Assembly: GCA_040004775.1 (NCBI GenBank)
Contig: JBDUAD010000043.1
Coordinates: 1-23,595, forward strand
Length of the DNA stretch: 23,595 nucleotides
DNA from: JALZBL01 sp040004775
Lineage (GTDB): Bacteria > Actinomycetota > Actinomycetes > Mycobacteriales > Jatrophihabitantaceae
Direction of reading: 5' to 3'
How positions within the stretch are numbered: the stretch's first letter is position 1; every line of letters begins with the position of its first letter. The notes under the pieces were generated by a model that had not been told where the DNA came from, did no database searches, and saw only the letters and a list, made by a program, of their open reading frames with translations. Positions 16,186-23,178 of this stretch are shown here, piece by piece. Made by a program: the position numbers and the translations under genes.

Positions 16186-16656
16186 TCATCGCAGCTCGAG
16201 CACGGTCTTGCCGATCCGAGCCGGCACGCCGGCCTCCAGCGGTACCGGGCCGGTCACCCGCATCTGGCCCAGGTAGGTGCCGTTCGTCGAGCCGAGGTCG
16301 TCGAGGTACCAGACGTTGTCCTGCTGGCTGATGCGGGCGTGACGCGTGCTCACATAGTCGTCGGCGAGAACGAGCGTCGAGTCGTCGGCCCGGCCGATGA
16401 GCACAGGCGCTCCCGTCAGCGGGATGCGGGTTCCGGCCAGACCACCCTCCGTGACGACCAGGTACGAGGGGCCGCGGCGCCCGGGCGGAGGAGGTGGCGC
16501 CTTGCGACGACGACGGGTGGGCGGCGGCAGAGCCAGCCGGTTCTGCCCGGCCGTGCGTAGGTCGCTACGGACGACCCGGATCGCGCCGTAGACGAACAAC
16601 CACAGCAGCACCAGGAAGGAGAAGCGCATCAGCTGGATGGCCAGCGCGGAATTCAC
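16186..16656 (-). CDS. fhaB: FHA-domain protein FhaB
   Basis: The 156-residue adaptor has an N-terminal transmembrane helix (about 8-26), a proline- and arginine-rich linker, and a C-terminal FHA domain (about 64-156). The FHA domain reads phosphothreonine marks made by PknB. Signature residues are present: LIGRADDSTLVL, the loop STRHARIS, and LGSTNGTYLG. The length and the operon position between fhaA and pstP match FhaB (FipA) of mycobacteria, which links kinase signalling to division. The start is the GTG at 16656 with GGAGG four bases upstream. This start is the third member of a tandem array of GTGA overlaps, so translation may depend on coupling to two upstream mini-ORFs. Confidence 0.93.
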   Translation of the reverse strand: MNSALAIQLMRFSFLVLLWLFVYGAIRVVRSDLRTAGQNRLALPPPTRRRRKAPPPPPGRRGPSYLVVTEGGLAGTRIPLTGAPVLIGRADDSTLVLADDYVSTRHARISQQDNVWYLDDLGSTNGTYLGQMRVTGPVPLEAGVPARIGKTVLELR

Positions 16657-16702
16657 GACGCCTCCGGCGGGGTGCTCACGACGCCTCCGGCGGGAGGTTC
16701 AC
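16653..16702 (-). repeat. tandem ribosome-binding-site/start module before fhaB
   Basis: On the minus strand the 18-base block CCGCCGGAGGCGTCGTGA occurs twice with a 23-base period. Each copy contains GGAGG followed by GTGA. It creates two nine-codon mini-ORFs, GTG at 16702 (VNLPPEAS, stop) and GTG at 16679 (VSTPPEAS, stop). Each stop overlaps the next start by four bases, the last being the fhaB start at 16656. The likely origin is a recent tandem duplication of the fhaB initiation region. Whether the mini-ORFs are translated is unknown. Confidence 0.75.
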
Positions 16703-16766
16703 CGGGGATCCGTGCGCCGAGCCGCGCGGCGGCCGGTCCACCCGACGCACCGTCCTCGGGGACAGA

Positions 16767-17957
16767 TCATCCGGCGTCCTGCTGGAACACCAGTCGCGTG
16801 TGGCCGACGCGGATAACGTCGCCGTGCTGCAGCTGCTGGCTGGCCACGTCATGACCGTTGACGGTCGTGCCGTTGGTGGAGCCCAGGTCGTAGGCCACCG
16901 CGTACTGGCCGTCGAACTGCACGTCGACGTGCCGACGCGACACTCCCTGGTCGAGCAGCTGCAGGTCACAGTCCTGACCCCGGCCGATGACGTTGCTGCC
17001 CGGGCGCAGCGTGAGCTGGCGGTCGGAGCCGTCGACGGCGAGGGCGGCCCGGACCTTCGGCGGGGACGGTGGGGCCGCTGGAGGCGCCGGCTGGGCGTAC
17101 TGAGGCGGCGACTGCTGCTGGCCGTAGCCGCCACCGGGGTAGCCGGGCGAGGGGTAGCCGGGGGCGCCGGGATAAGGCGGGTAGGAGCCGGGCGGATACC
17201 CGCCGGCGGGATACCCACCGGCGTCGCCGGGGGCGCTCGGGTAGCCGGCGGGCGGTGCAGGCGAAGGACCGCGAGGGGAGGCCGGAGCCGGCGCGCCCGG
17301 ATATCCGTACTGACCGGCCCCGGCCGGGTAGTTCCCGGGCGCCGCGTACGGATCCGCTGGGTTCCTTGCCTGGGCGTACGGGTCGGGCGGGTACTGGCTC
17401 CCGGCGTACGCACGATCGCCGGCGTAGGCCGGGTCGGGGTTGCCGTACGGGTCGAAGGCCGGCCCGCCCGGCGATGCGGTCGGCGGCGCCGGCGGTGCTC
17501 CGAAGGGATGCTCGTACTGTCCCGGCGGCTGGCCGGGCACCACCGGCAGCGACAAAGAGTCGTACGGCCGCCGCCTCGGCGGAGCGTCGGCCTCCATCCG
17601 CGAAGCCACACCGAAGACTCCGGTGTGCAGCGAATCGTCGTGGTGCAGGTAGACCTCGATGTCCCCGACGGTGACCAGGTTGCGCTCGTCGAGGTGATCC
17701 TGAACCAGCTCGGCTAGGGAGTTGCACAGCTGCTGCTCCCAGGGCGAGAGCCGCTCGTAGTCACTGGTACTCAGGCTGACGCGGTAGCGGTTGGGTGCGA
17801 ACACCTGGCCGCCGCCCATCACCGCCTTCTTGTCGGTGGCCTCGCGCTGCAGGGCGGTGCCGATCTCCACCGGCTCCACCTGGCCCTTGAACACGCGGGC
17901 GAAGGCCGAGCCGACGACACCCTCCAGGCGGCGCTCGAAGCGCTGCGCGAGGCTCAT
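16767..17957 (-). CDS. fhaA: FHA-domain protein FhaA with DUF3662 domain
   Basis: The 396-residue protein starts MSLAQRFERRLEGVVGSAF, the conserved opening of the FhaA N-terminal domain (DUF3662, about 1-125). A long Pro/Gly/Tyr/Ala-rich disordered linker follows (about 135-300). The C-terminal FHA domain (about 305-396) has NVIGRGQDCDLQL, VSRRHVDV and LGSTNGTTVNG, the phosphothreonine-binding loops. In mycobacteria FhaA binds phosphorylated MviN/MurJ pseudokinase and regulates cell-wall synthesis. The ATG at 17957 is preferred because it begins the conserved domain and has GCAGGA upstream; a longer opening to 18137 has no family support. It is the first gene of the operon, transcribed away from tRNA-Leu. 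Confidence 0.94.
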   Translation of the reverse strand: MSLAQRFERRLEGVVGSAFARVFKGQVEPVEIGTALQREATDKKAVMGGGQVFAPNRYRVSLSTSDYERLSPWEQQLCNSLAELVQDHLDERNLVTVGDIEVYLHHDDSLHTGVFGVASRMEADAPPRRRPYDSLSLPVVPGQPPGQYEHPFGAPPAPPTASPGGPAFDPYGNPDPAYAGDRAYAGSQYPPDPYAQARNPADPYAAPGNYPAGAGQYGYPGAPAPASPRGPSPAPPAGYPSAPGDAGGYPAGGYPPGSYPPYPGAPGYPSPGYPGGGYGQQQSPPQYAQPAPPAAPPSPPKVRAALAVDGSDRQLTLRPGSNVIGRGQDCDLQLLDQGVSRRHVDVQFDGQYAVAYDLGSTNGTTVNGHDVASQQLQHGDVIRVGHTRLVFQQDAG

Positions 17958-18142
17958 CCGGGTCCTGCCTTTCCTGCGGGTGGAGGGGCGGCGTCGTGAG
18001 CGAACGGCGGCGCCATCCGGCCGCGACCCGGTCCGGGCGGGGTCACACCAGGCGGTGATCCTACTGTGGCGGGGCCTTCCGGCCGAGACGTCAGACCGGA
18101 GCACCGTGCTACCGTTTTGTGTCGCCAGCGACGGCACGGCAC
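17958..18142. promoter_or_regulatory. divergent promoter region of the fhaA operon and tRNA-Leu
   Basis: On the minus strand TAGGAT (18063-18058) is a plausible -10 box about 100 bases upstream of the fhaA start. No good -35 box accompanies it. On the plus strand TACCGT (18110-18115) lies 27 bases before the tRNA-Leu gene, with GACGTC 17 bases further upstream as a weak -35. The two assignments are tentative. Confidence 0.35.
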
Positions 18143-18225
18143 GGGCAAGTGGCGGAATGGCAGACGCGCACGGTTCAGGTCCGTGTGTCCGTAAGGACGT
18201 GGGGGTTCAACTCCCCCCTTGCCCA
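18143..18225 (+). tRNA. tRNA-Leu (anticodon CAG)
   Basis: An 83-base cloverleaf is visible. GGGCAAG pairs with CTTGCCC as the acceptor stem. The anticodon stem CACGG/CCGTG holds the loop TTCAGGT with anticodon CAG. A class II variable arm GTCCGTAAGGAC follows, then a T arm with GGGGGTTCAACTCCCCC. The discriminator is A, as expected for leucine, and CCA is not encoded. A leucine tRNA next to fhaA is the same arrangement as in mycobacteria. Confidence 0.96.
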
Positions 18226-18290
18226 CTCAAGCTCCAGATGCCACAGCACGCAAGCTGGCCAATGGGGGCGCCACCGGTAACGCTGGGCCG

Positions 18291-19337
18291 GTGTCCATCT
18301 GCTGCGTAGGCCTGGTCATCCACCACGGACGTCCCGAGGCGCTGGCCGCGGCCGACCGGGTCCGCGCCTGGTGCAACGAAGCGGGCCTGGCCGTCACCGA
18401 GGTCGACGTCTGGACCGACGTCCGGCGTAACGCCGCGGACGAGGCCCATCGCGCTGGTGATCCGGACCTCGTGGTCACCGTCGGCGGCGACGGCACCTTC
18501 CTGCGCGGGGTGCGAGTGGCGGCCGCGGTCGACGCCGCGGTGATGGGTGTCGACCTGGGCCGCGTCGGCTTCCTCACCGACATCGCAGTCGACGCCATCG
18601 AACCGGCTCTCGACGCCGTCCTGGCCGGTACTGCGCTGATCGAGGAACGTCTCACCCTTACCATGCGGGCCTCGCGGCCGCTGTCCGTGCCGGCCGGGCT
18701 TGATGCCCTGCTGCGCTACGGACGGGGACCGGCCCTGCCGCCGCCGGCGCTGCGCAAGGCCGACCCCGAAGACGTCGGGTGGGGCGTCGCCCTGGACGTC
18801 ACCGCGGTCAACGACGTGGTGTTCGAGAAGCTCGCCCGCGACCGCCAGGCCAGCCTGGGTGTCTACGTCGGCCAGAAGCTGTTCGCCTCGTACTCCGCCG
18901 ACGCCCTCGTCGTGGCCAGTCCGACCGGGTCGACGGCGTACAGCTTCGCCGCCGGCGGACCGGTCCTCTCTCCGCGGGTTGAGGCGGTCGTTTTCACGCC
19001 GGTCGCTCCCCACATGGTGTTCGACCGCAGCCTCGTGATGGGAGCCGACGAGGTCACCGCCGTGCGGGTCCTCGAGCGCTCAGGGCGGGTGGCGGTGAGC
19101 ATCGACGGCCAGTTGCGCGGCGTGCTCGAGCCCGGTGACTGGGCGGCGGTCTACGCCGGACGGCGGCGGGCGCGGCTGGTGCGCATGAGCCCGCAGGACT
19201 TCTTCGGCCGGTTGCGTGCCCGGCTCGGTCTCACCGACGCCCGCGCCGCCACCGCCGACGGCGAGGCCCCGCAGTTCTACAGCCCTGACGGACCGATCCC
19301 CGAGGACCTGGCCCACCTGCACCTGCCGCACCCGTAG
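18291..19337 (+). CDS. NAD kinase family protein
   Basis: The 348-residue protein has the NAD/diacylglycerol-kinase fold of NadK, which makes NADP from NAD. Landmarks are VVTVGGDGTFLRGV near the N terminus, LGRVGFLTDI, NDVVFEKLAR at the position of the usual NE motif, and SPTGSTAYSFAAGGPVLSP. Two features are unusual. A segment of about 30 residues (roughly GLDALLRYGRGPALPPPALR) is inserted in the central domain, and a tail of about 45 residues follows the core. The core residues look intact, so it may be the main NAD kinase or a specialised paralogue. The GTG at 18291 begins the first beta strand; any earlier start would lie inside the tRNA-Leu gene. Confidence 0.85.
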   Translation: MSICCVGLVIHHGRPEALAAADRVRAWCNEAGLAVTEVDVWTDVRRNAADEAHRAGDPDLVVTVGGDGTFLRGVRVAAAVDAAVMGVDLGRVGFLTDIAVDAIEPALDAVLAGTALIEERLTLTMRASRPLSVPAGLDALLRYGRGPALPPPALRKADPEDVGWGVALDVTAVNDVVFEKLARDRQASLGVYVGQKLFASYSADALVVASPTGSTAYSFAAGGPVLSPRVEAVVFTPVAPHMVFDRSLVMGADEVTAVRVLERSGRVAVSIDGQLRGVLEPGDWAAVYAGRRRARLVRMSPQDFFGRLRARLGLTDARAATADGEAPQFYSPDGPIPEDLAHLHLPHP

Positions 19338-19359
19338 GCGGCCCCGCTGAGCCTGACGA

Positions 19360-19383
19360 CGACCGGGTTGGTCCATCCGGTCG
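19360..19383. terminator. hairpin between convergent NAD-kinase and HD genes
   Basis: CGACCGG at 19360-19366 and CCGGTCG at 19377-19383 form a perfect seven-pair stem with a ten-base loop. It lies in the 77-base gap between two convergent stops. It could end transcription from both sides, although no T-run follows. Confidence 0.5.
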
Positions 19384-19414
19384 GATGAGCGTGGTGCCCG
19401 TTGTTGGTCGGCCG

Positions 19415-20011
19415 TCACCCCTGCTCGAGCGGATTGGCGGCGATACGGGTGGCGATTCCGGCGGCGAGCGCTGCGGCCGCCGCACTGTGCGGCTTACGTC
19501 GACCCTCGGCCACGAAGGCAGCGGTGAACTGCTCTGCGAGGTTGAGACGTGGCCAGCGCGCGAGCACCGCGGCCCGCACCTGCGGATCCATCTCGCCCGC
19601 TCCCCGTCCGGAGATGTCCAGCCCGGTCGCCGTCTCGAGCAGGTGACCTTCCGGATCAACGGCGGGATCCACGGCGTCGGCCATGTGCCGGACGATGACC
19701 TCGGCCAGCCGGGTCCGTCGGTGGGCCGGCCAACCCGCCCCTGCAGCGAAGGCCCAGGCCACGTGGCCCCCGGCGTGCTCAAAGGCGAGCGCGTGGTGAT
19801 CAAATGCGGAGGTGAGACCGAGGTCGTGCAGGAGAGCGCCGACGTAGAGCAGCTCGTCGTCGTAGGCGAGGCCGGACGCCTCGGCCAGGTGCACCGCCCA
19901 CGCGTACGTCCGTTCGCAGTGGTTGAACAGCGCCGGTGAATAGAACGCCGACGCCACCTCGCGCGCCGCCACTGCCGCGGGCGTGGCCAGCCCCGGGAAC
20001 ATGTCAATCAT
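19415..20011 (-). CDS. HD-domain metal-dependent hydrolase
   Basis: The 198-residue protein has a compact HD domain. His31 lies in LFNHCERTYAWAVHLA, His62-Asp63 in ALLHDLGL, histidines at about 72-83 in DHHALAFEHAGGHV, His109, and a late Asp near 132 in ATGLDIS. This spacing is that of HD proteins related to cyanamide hydratase and HDIG-type hydrolases. The substrate cannot be deduced. The ATG at 20011 opens the conserved region but has no ribosome-binding site of its own. Its first bases overlap the stop of a 14-codon leader ORF, so coupled translation is likely. It is divergent from the ATPase gene across 129 bases that contain repeats and an operator-like element. Confidence 0.82.
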   Translation of the reverse strand: MIDMFPGLATPAAVAAREVASAFYSPALFNHCERTYAWAVHLAEASGLAYDDELLYVGALLHDLGLTSAFDHHALAFEHAGGHVAWAFAAGAGWPAHRRTRLAEVIVRHMADAVDPAVDPEGHLLETATGLDISGRGAGEMDPQVRAAVLARWPRLNLAEQFTAAFVAEGRRKPHSAAAAALAAGIATRIAANPLEQG

Positions 20012-20052
20012 GCGGCTAGGTCACTCATGGGGTCACTGTTGGGGTCACTCAT
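20008..20052 (-). CDS. possible 14-residue leader peptide upstream of the HD gene
   Basis: An ATG at 20052 on the minus strand, with AGGGTGG six bases upstream, opens MSDPNSDPMSDLAA. It stops at a TGA that overlaps the HD gene start (ATGA). The HD gene lacks its own ribosome-binding site, so this mini-ORF could deliver ribosomes to it. The peptide is repetitive because the DNA is a 12-base triple repeat. Expression is not proven. Confidence 0.4.
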   Translation of the reverse strand: MSDPNSDPMSDLAA

Positions 20053-20054
20053 GC
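20019..20054. repeat. three 12-base direct repeats
   Basis: GGTCACTCATGG, GGTCACTGTTGG and GGTCACTCATGC follow each other without gaps. The first seven bases are identical in all three. The phase is close to one helical turn, so they could bind a protein as direct repeats; they also encode the repeated MSDP of the leader peptide. Confidence 0.7.
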
Positions 20055-20086
20055 CAACCACCCTATTGCTGCGACACGAGGGTCAG

Positions 20087-20125
20087 TACGGTGTCTCCGT
20101 ACCGAGACGGTACGGCGCCACCGTA
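20087..20125. promoter_or_regulatory. double palindromic operator upstream of the ATPase gene
   Basis: TACGG-N5-CCGTA occurs twice, at 20087-20101 and at 20111-20125, with centres 24 bases apart. GGTACGG/CCGTACC pairing also links the two inner half-sites. Symmetric sites of this size are typical for TetR-type dimers. The second site ends just before the ribosome-binding site of the ATPase gene, so a bound repressor would block expression. No regulator gene is in the window; the protein that binds is unknown. Confidence 0.65.
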
Positions 20126-20140
20126 CGAAGGGATGATCGA

Positions 20141-21271
20141 ATGTCGGAAGCCTGGGGACAGCCGTCTCCGTTCATCTTCGACGGGCCGATCCCGCCCGAG
20201 GAGTTGACCGGCCGGACCGAGGAAGCCGAGACGCTGCGAGCGTGGGCCCGGGCAGGGCGCTCGACTGCTCTGGTGGCACCACGTCGGTTCGGCAAGACGA
20301 GCCTGATCGGACGCATCGCCGCCGACGCCGAGCGTCACGACGCTATGCCGACGGTCACCGTGGACCTGTACGAGGTGGCGAGTCTGGCCGACTTCGTGAT
20401 CCGCCTGGAGCGGGCCTGGGCCGCGCACGCGCCGCAGCGGCTGCGCCGTCGCATCGCCGAGGTCTTCGCCGGAGCGCAGGTCGGGCTCAGCCTGGTCGGT
20501 ACCGGCTTCACCGTCCGCCTGGCCGAACGCCCGGACACCGATCCGCTCCCCGCCCTGCACACGCTGCTCGACCTGCCGATGCACCTGGCCGACAAGGACG
20601 GCCGCGTGCTCGTGGTCTTCGACGAGTTCCAGTCCCTGGCCGGGGTTCCCGGCGGCGAAGCGCTGCTGCGCTCCCACGCGCAGCACCAGCGGGCCAAGGC
20701 CAGTTACCTCTTCGCCGGCAGCGAGCCGGGCATGATCGCTGCCGCCTTCGACCACGTCGCCCGACCGTTCTACGGCCAGGTGGAACGGTTCCGGCTCGGC
20801 CGCTTGCCCGCCGCCGCCCTCGCGGAGCGCATCGCCACCGGGTTCGCCGAGAACGCGCGTAGCGCCGACGAGGTGCTGGGCGATCTGATCGCGGTGTCGG
20901 AGCGCCATCCGCAACGGTCCATGCTGCTGGCCCACCTCCTTTACGTGAGAACGCCGCCCGGCGCGCGGGCGTCCGGGGAGATGCTGCGCCAAGCCGTGGA
21001 CGACGCCCTCGACCGGGTCGACCCGGAAGCTCGTGCGGTGCTCAGCGGTCTGGAGGCCGGCGAGCGCAAGGCCTTGCGGGCGACCGCAGAGTTCTCCAGC
21101 CCGCTGTCCAGCCGGGCCGGACACGTACTCGACCTGCCCAAGTCCACCGCGCAAGGCGCTGCCCAGAAGCTGGTCGACGTCGGTCTGCTCGAACGCGACG
21201 GACGCACGTGGCGGGTGGTGGATCCGCTGCTGGCCCGGTGGCTGCGTCGCGAGTACACGCTGAGGGCGTGA
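20141..21271 (+). CDS. P-loop ATPase of the archaeal-ATPase/STAND type with winged-helix tail
   Basis: The 376-residue protein has a conserved opening PFIFDGPIPPEELTGRTEE, a Walker A motif APRRFGKTS (46-54) and a Walker B motif VLVVFDEFQS (157-165). A sensor-like strand FAGSEPGMI follows. The C-terminal 90 residues resemble a winged helix (LPKSTAQGAAQKLVDVGLLERDG form) and end in a conserved VVDPLLARWLR. This is the layout of the archaeal_ATPase family within the STAND/MNS clade. Such proteins are ATP-driven switches in signalling, regulation or conflict systems; the specific role here is unknown. The ATG at 20141 has GAAGGGA about nine bases upstream. The gene stands alone behind a double palindromic operator. 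It ends 15 bases before the convergent oxidoreductase gene. Confidence 0.85.
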   Translation: MSEAWGQPSPFIFDGPIPPEELTGRTEEAETLRAWARAGRSTALVAPRRFGKTSLIGRIAADAERHDAMPTVTVDLYEVASLADFVIRLERAWAAHAPQRLRRRIAEVFAGAQVGLSLVGTGFTVRLAERPDTDPLPALHTLLDLPMHLADKDGRVLVVFDEFQSLAGVPGGEALLRSHAQHQRAKASYLFAGSEPGMIAAAFDHVARPFYGQVERFRLGRLPAAALAERIATGFAENARSADEVLGDLIAVSERHPQRSMLLAHLLYVRTPPGARASGEMLRQAVDDALDRVDPEARAVLSGLEAGERKALRATAEFSSPLSSRAGHVLDLPKSTAQGAAQKLVDVGLLERDGRTWRVVDPLLARWLRREYTLRA

Positions 21272-21286
21272 GCCTCCGGCGGCGTC

Positions 21287-22069
21287 CTAACCGTTGACGC
21301 TGTCGCGCCAGCTGACCCAGTCACGCACCCGCGACAGGTCGAAGTCCGGGCCGCCGACGCCAATGGTGAACAGCCGGGCGCCAGCCTCGACGTAAGGCGT
21401 GCCGACCTCGTCGGGCTTGCCCCCCGGGACACCGACCGAGCGCTCGATCTCGCCGGAATCGCGTCCGATCTCGGTGCACCACTGGGCGAGCACCGAGGAC
21501 TTGTGCTGGAACGTCTCGAGGTCGCCGAATGTGTGCCAGATCGAGGCGTGCTGAGCCACCAGCCGCAGCGTCTTGCGCTCGCCGCCGCCGCCGATGAGGA
21601 CGGGGATGTCGCGCGTCGGCGCCGGATTGAGCGCGGCCCAGCGGGATGCGATGCGCGGCAACGCCCGGCCGAGGTCGTTCAGCCGGCCGCCGGCAGTGCC
21701 GAACTCGTAGCCGTACTCGTCGTAGTCCTTCTGGAACCATCCCGACCCGATGCCCAGGATGAGCCGGCCACCGCTGATGTGATCGACCGTGCGGGCCATG
21801 TCGGCCAGCAACTCCGGATTGCGGTAGCTGTTGCAAGTGACCAGCGCGCCCAGCTCCACCCGCGACGTCTGTTCGGCCCAGGCTCCGAGCATCGTCCAGC
21901 ACTCGAAGTGCTTGCCGTCGGGGTCGCCGTTGAGCGGATAGAAGTGGTCCCAGTTCAACGCGATGTCGACGCCGATGTCCTCCGCTTCGGTCACCGCCCG
22001 GCGGATGTCGCCGTAGGCGGCATGCTGCTGCTGGAGCTGGACCCCGATGCGGACTGCTCGATCACTCAT
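21287..22069 (-). CDS. luciferase-like (LLM) F420-dependent oxidoreductase
   Basis: The 260-residue protein is a TIM-barrel enzyme of the luciferase-like monooxygenase superfamily, in the actinobacterial F420-dependent group. Typical segments are RIGVQLQQQ at the start, ALNWDHFYPLNGDP, LGALVTCNSYRNPELLADMARTVD, and GGRLILGIGSGWFQKDYDEYG, followed by IPVLIGGGGERKTLRLVAQHA. It probably transfers hydride between reduced F420 and an unknown substrate in the cytoplasm. The ATG at 22069 begins the first beta strand; an ATG at 22087 would add six residues, and neither has a clear ribosome-binding site. It is divergent from the DUF3072 gene and shares the intergenic region with the SOS-box-like site. 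Confidence 0.88.
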   Translation of the reverse strand: MSDRAVRIGVQLQQQHAAYGDIRRAVTEAEDIGVDIALNWDHFYPLNGDPDGKHFECWTMLGAWAEQTSRVELGALVTCNSYRNPELLADMARTVDHISGGRLILGIGSGWFQKDYDEYGYEFGTAGGRLNDLGRALPRIASRWAALNPAPTRDIPVLIGGGGERKTLRLVAQHASIWHTFGDLETFQHKSSVLAQWCTEIGRDSGEIERSVGVPGGKPDEVGTPYVEAGARLFTIGVGGPDFDLSRVRDWVSWRDSVNG

Positions 22070-22132
22070 GCGATAGACCGTATCCATCCGCGTCGTCGGC
22101 CCAATGGAGGCCCGCCACGGCGTGCGATATGC

Positions 22133-22148
22133 TCGAACAAGCATTCGA
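22133..22148. promoter_or_regulatory. LexA SOS-box-like palindrome
   Basis: TCGAACAAGCATTCGA fits the mycobacterial-type SOS box TCGAAC-N4-GTTCGA in 11 of its 12 fixed positions. TATGCT at 22128-22133, a possible -10 box for the DUF3072 gene, abuts it, so LexA binding would repress that promoter. The site lies 19 bases before the start codon of the DUF3072 gene and about 64 bases from the divergent oxidoreductase start. Confidence 0.6.
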
Positions 22149-22167
22149 TTGACTTCCGGGAGGAACG

Positions 22168-22386
22168 ATGAGCGACACCACTGGGCAGCCGGCCAACGTC
22201 GAGCACAACCCCGAGCGGGACCCCAAGGACTGGGTCACCGGCGACGAGCCGTCCACGGGGCCACAGGAGTCCTACCTGCACACGCTGGCCAGCGAGGCCG
22301 GCCAGGAGGTCCCCACCGGGCTGACCAAGGCCCAGGCCAGCGAGGAGATCGAGCGCCTGCAGGCCGAGACCGGTCGAGGTCGCTGA
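22168..22386 (+). CDS. DUF3072 family small protein
   Basis: This 72-residue acidic protein contains NPERDPKDWVTGDEPSTGPQ, then YLHTLASEAGQEVP and LTKAQASEEIERLQ. These are the defining segments of DUF3072, a small actinobacterial family of unknown function. The second half looks like a SAP-like or helical hairpin motif. The ATG at 22168 has GGGAGGAA just upstream. A SOS-box-like sequence lies in its promoter region, and the papain-fold gene starts 12 bases after its stop, suggesting a two-gene unit. Confidence 0.88.
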   Translation: MSDTTGQPANVEHNPERDPKDWVTGDEPSTGPQESYLHTLASEAGQEVPTGLTKAQASEEIERLQAETGRGR

Positions 22387-22398
22387 CCGCCTGAGGCG

Positions 22399-23088
22399 AT
22401 GGCGCGACGCGTCGATCCGGTGCCCGTCCTCCGGTCGGTGCGCCGGATGCTGGCGCGCGCCCAGCGACGGCGACGGACAGCGACGTCCACCGACGAACTC
22501 GGCGCCTCGACGTTGGCAACGGACCGGCGGGCCGGTCGTCCCGGGCCACGCCTCGAGTCGGCGCAACTTCCGCCCGGCCTTCATCGCCAGCCCGACGCCG
22601 TCAGTTGTGGGCCGTCGAGCGCGGTCATGGCCGAGCATCTGCTTGCCGGCGGGGAGATTACCGACGACTTCGCCGAGCGGGTATCGGCCAGGCATCGGCG
22701 AACCAACCGGTGGCGCGACCCCGGTGGGCAGTGGCAGCTGCCGTGGCCGCGCGCGCTCGGCACGCAGCCATGGGCGCTGGCCCGGGAGCTGAGCCGGCCA
22801 GGTATCCGGTACCGGGTCCGGTTCGACGATCCCTCTGCTCGCACCCGCGACCTGGACGAGATCGTCGCGGCCGTGCGCAGGGGGCGCCCTGTAGTTCTAT
22901 ACATCGGCAACGCGCTGGCGCCGCGACACGTCGTTCTCGTCTTCGCCGTCACGCCGGGCGCGGCGGCACTGCGGGTGTATGACCCCGCGACCGGAGGTGA
23001 GGTACAGGTCGCCCGCCGGCCTTATGAGGCCGGTCAGTTGCGCGTGGCCGGATGGAACGAGCCGTGGCTGGCCGTCCTGCCGTACTGA
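22399..23088 (+). CDS. papain-fold cysteine peptidase-like protein (C39-like)
   Basis: The 229-residue protein has a basic N-terminal region (about 1-55) and a papain-like fold of the peptidase C39-like type. The candidate catalytic cysteine is Cys70 in QPDAVSCGPSSAVMAEHL. His177 sits in APRHVVLVFAV and Asp195 in LRVYDPATGGEV, in the order and context of a Cys-His-Asp triad. No signal peptide or transmembrane helix is obvious, and no ABC transporter is near, so a bacteriocin-processing role is unlikely. Substrate and role are unknown. The ATG at 22399 has only GAGG close upstream; coupling from the DUF3072 gene 12 bases earlier is plausible. A shorter start could exist after the basic region. 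Confidence 0.78.
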   Translation: MARRVDPVPVLRSVRRMLARAQRRRRTATSTDELGASTLATDRRAGRPGPRLESAQLPPGLHRQPDAVSCGPSSAVMAEHLLAGGEITDDFAERVSARHRRTNRWRDPGGQWQLPWPRALGTQPWALARELSRPGIRYRVRFDDPSARTRDLDEIVAAVRRGRPVVLYIGNALAPRHVVLVFAVTPGAAALRVYDPATGGEVQVARRPYEAGQLRVAGWNEPWLAVLPY

Positions 23089-23178
23089 GTTCGATCGATC
23101 GGCGGTGAATCAGGTGCCTTGGGAACGTCGTGATCTTGCTGCCATACTCGCGCCACCACTTCCACGCGTAGGGGAACC

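Noticed and set aside
22979..23178. Upstream extension of the second DUF4234 frame into the peptidase gene
   Set aside because: It overlaps the well-supported C-terminal part of the peptidase gene out of frame and lacks a ribosome-binding site; a frameshift after the 23179 start explains the data better.
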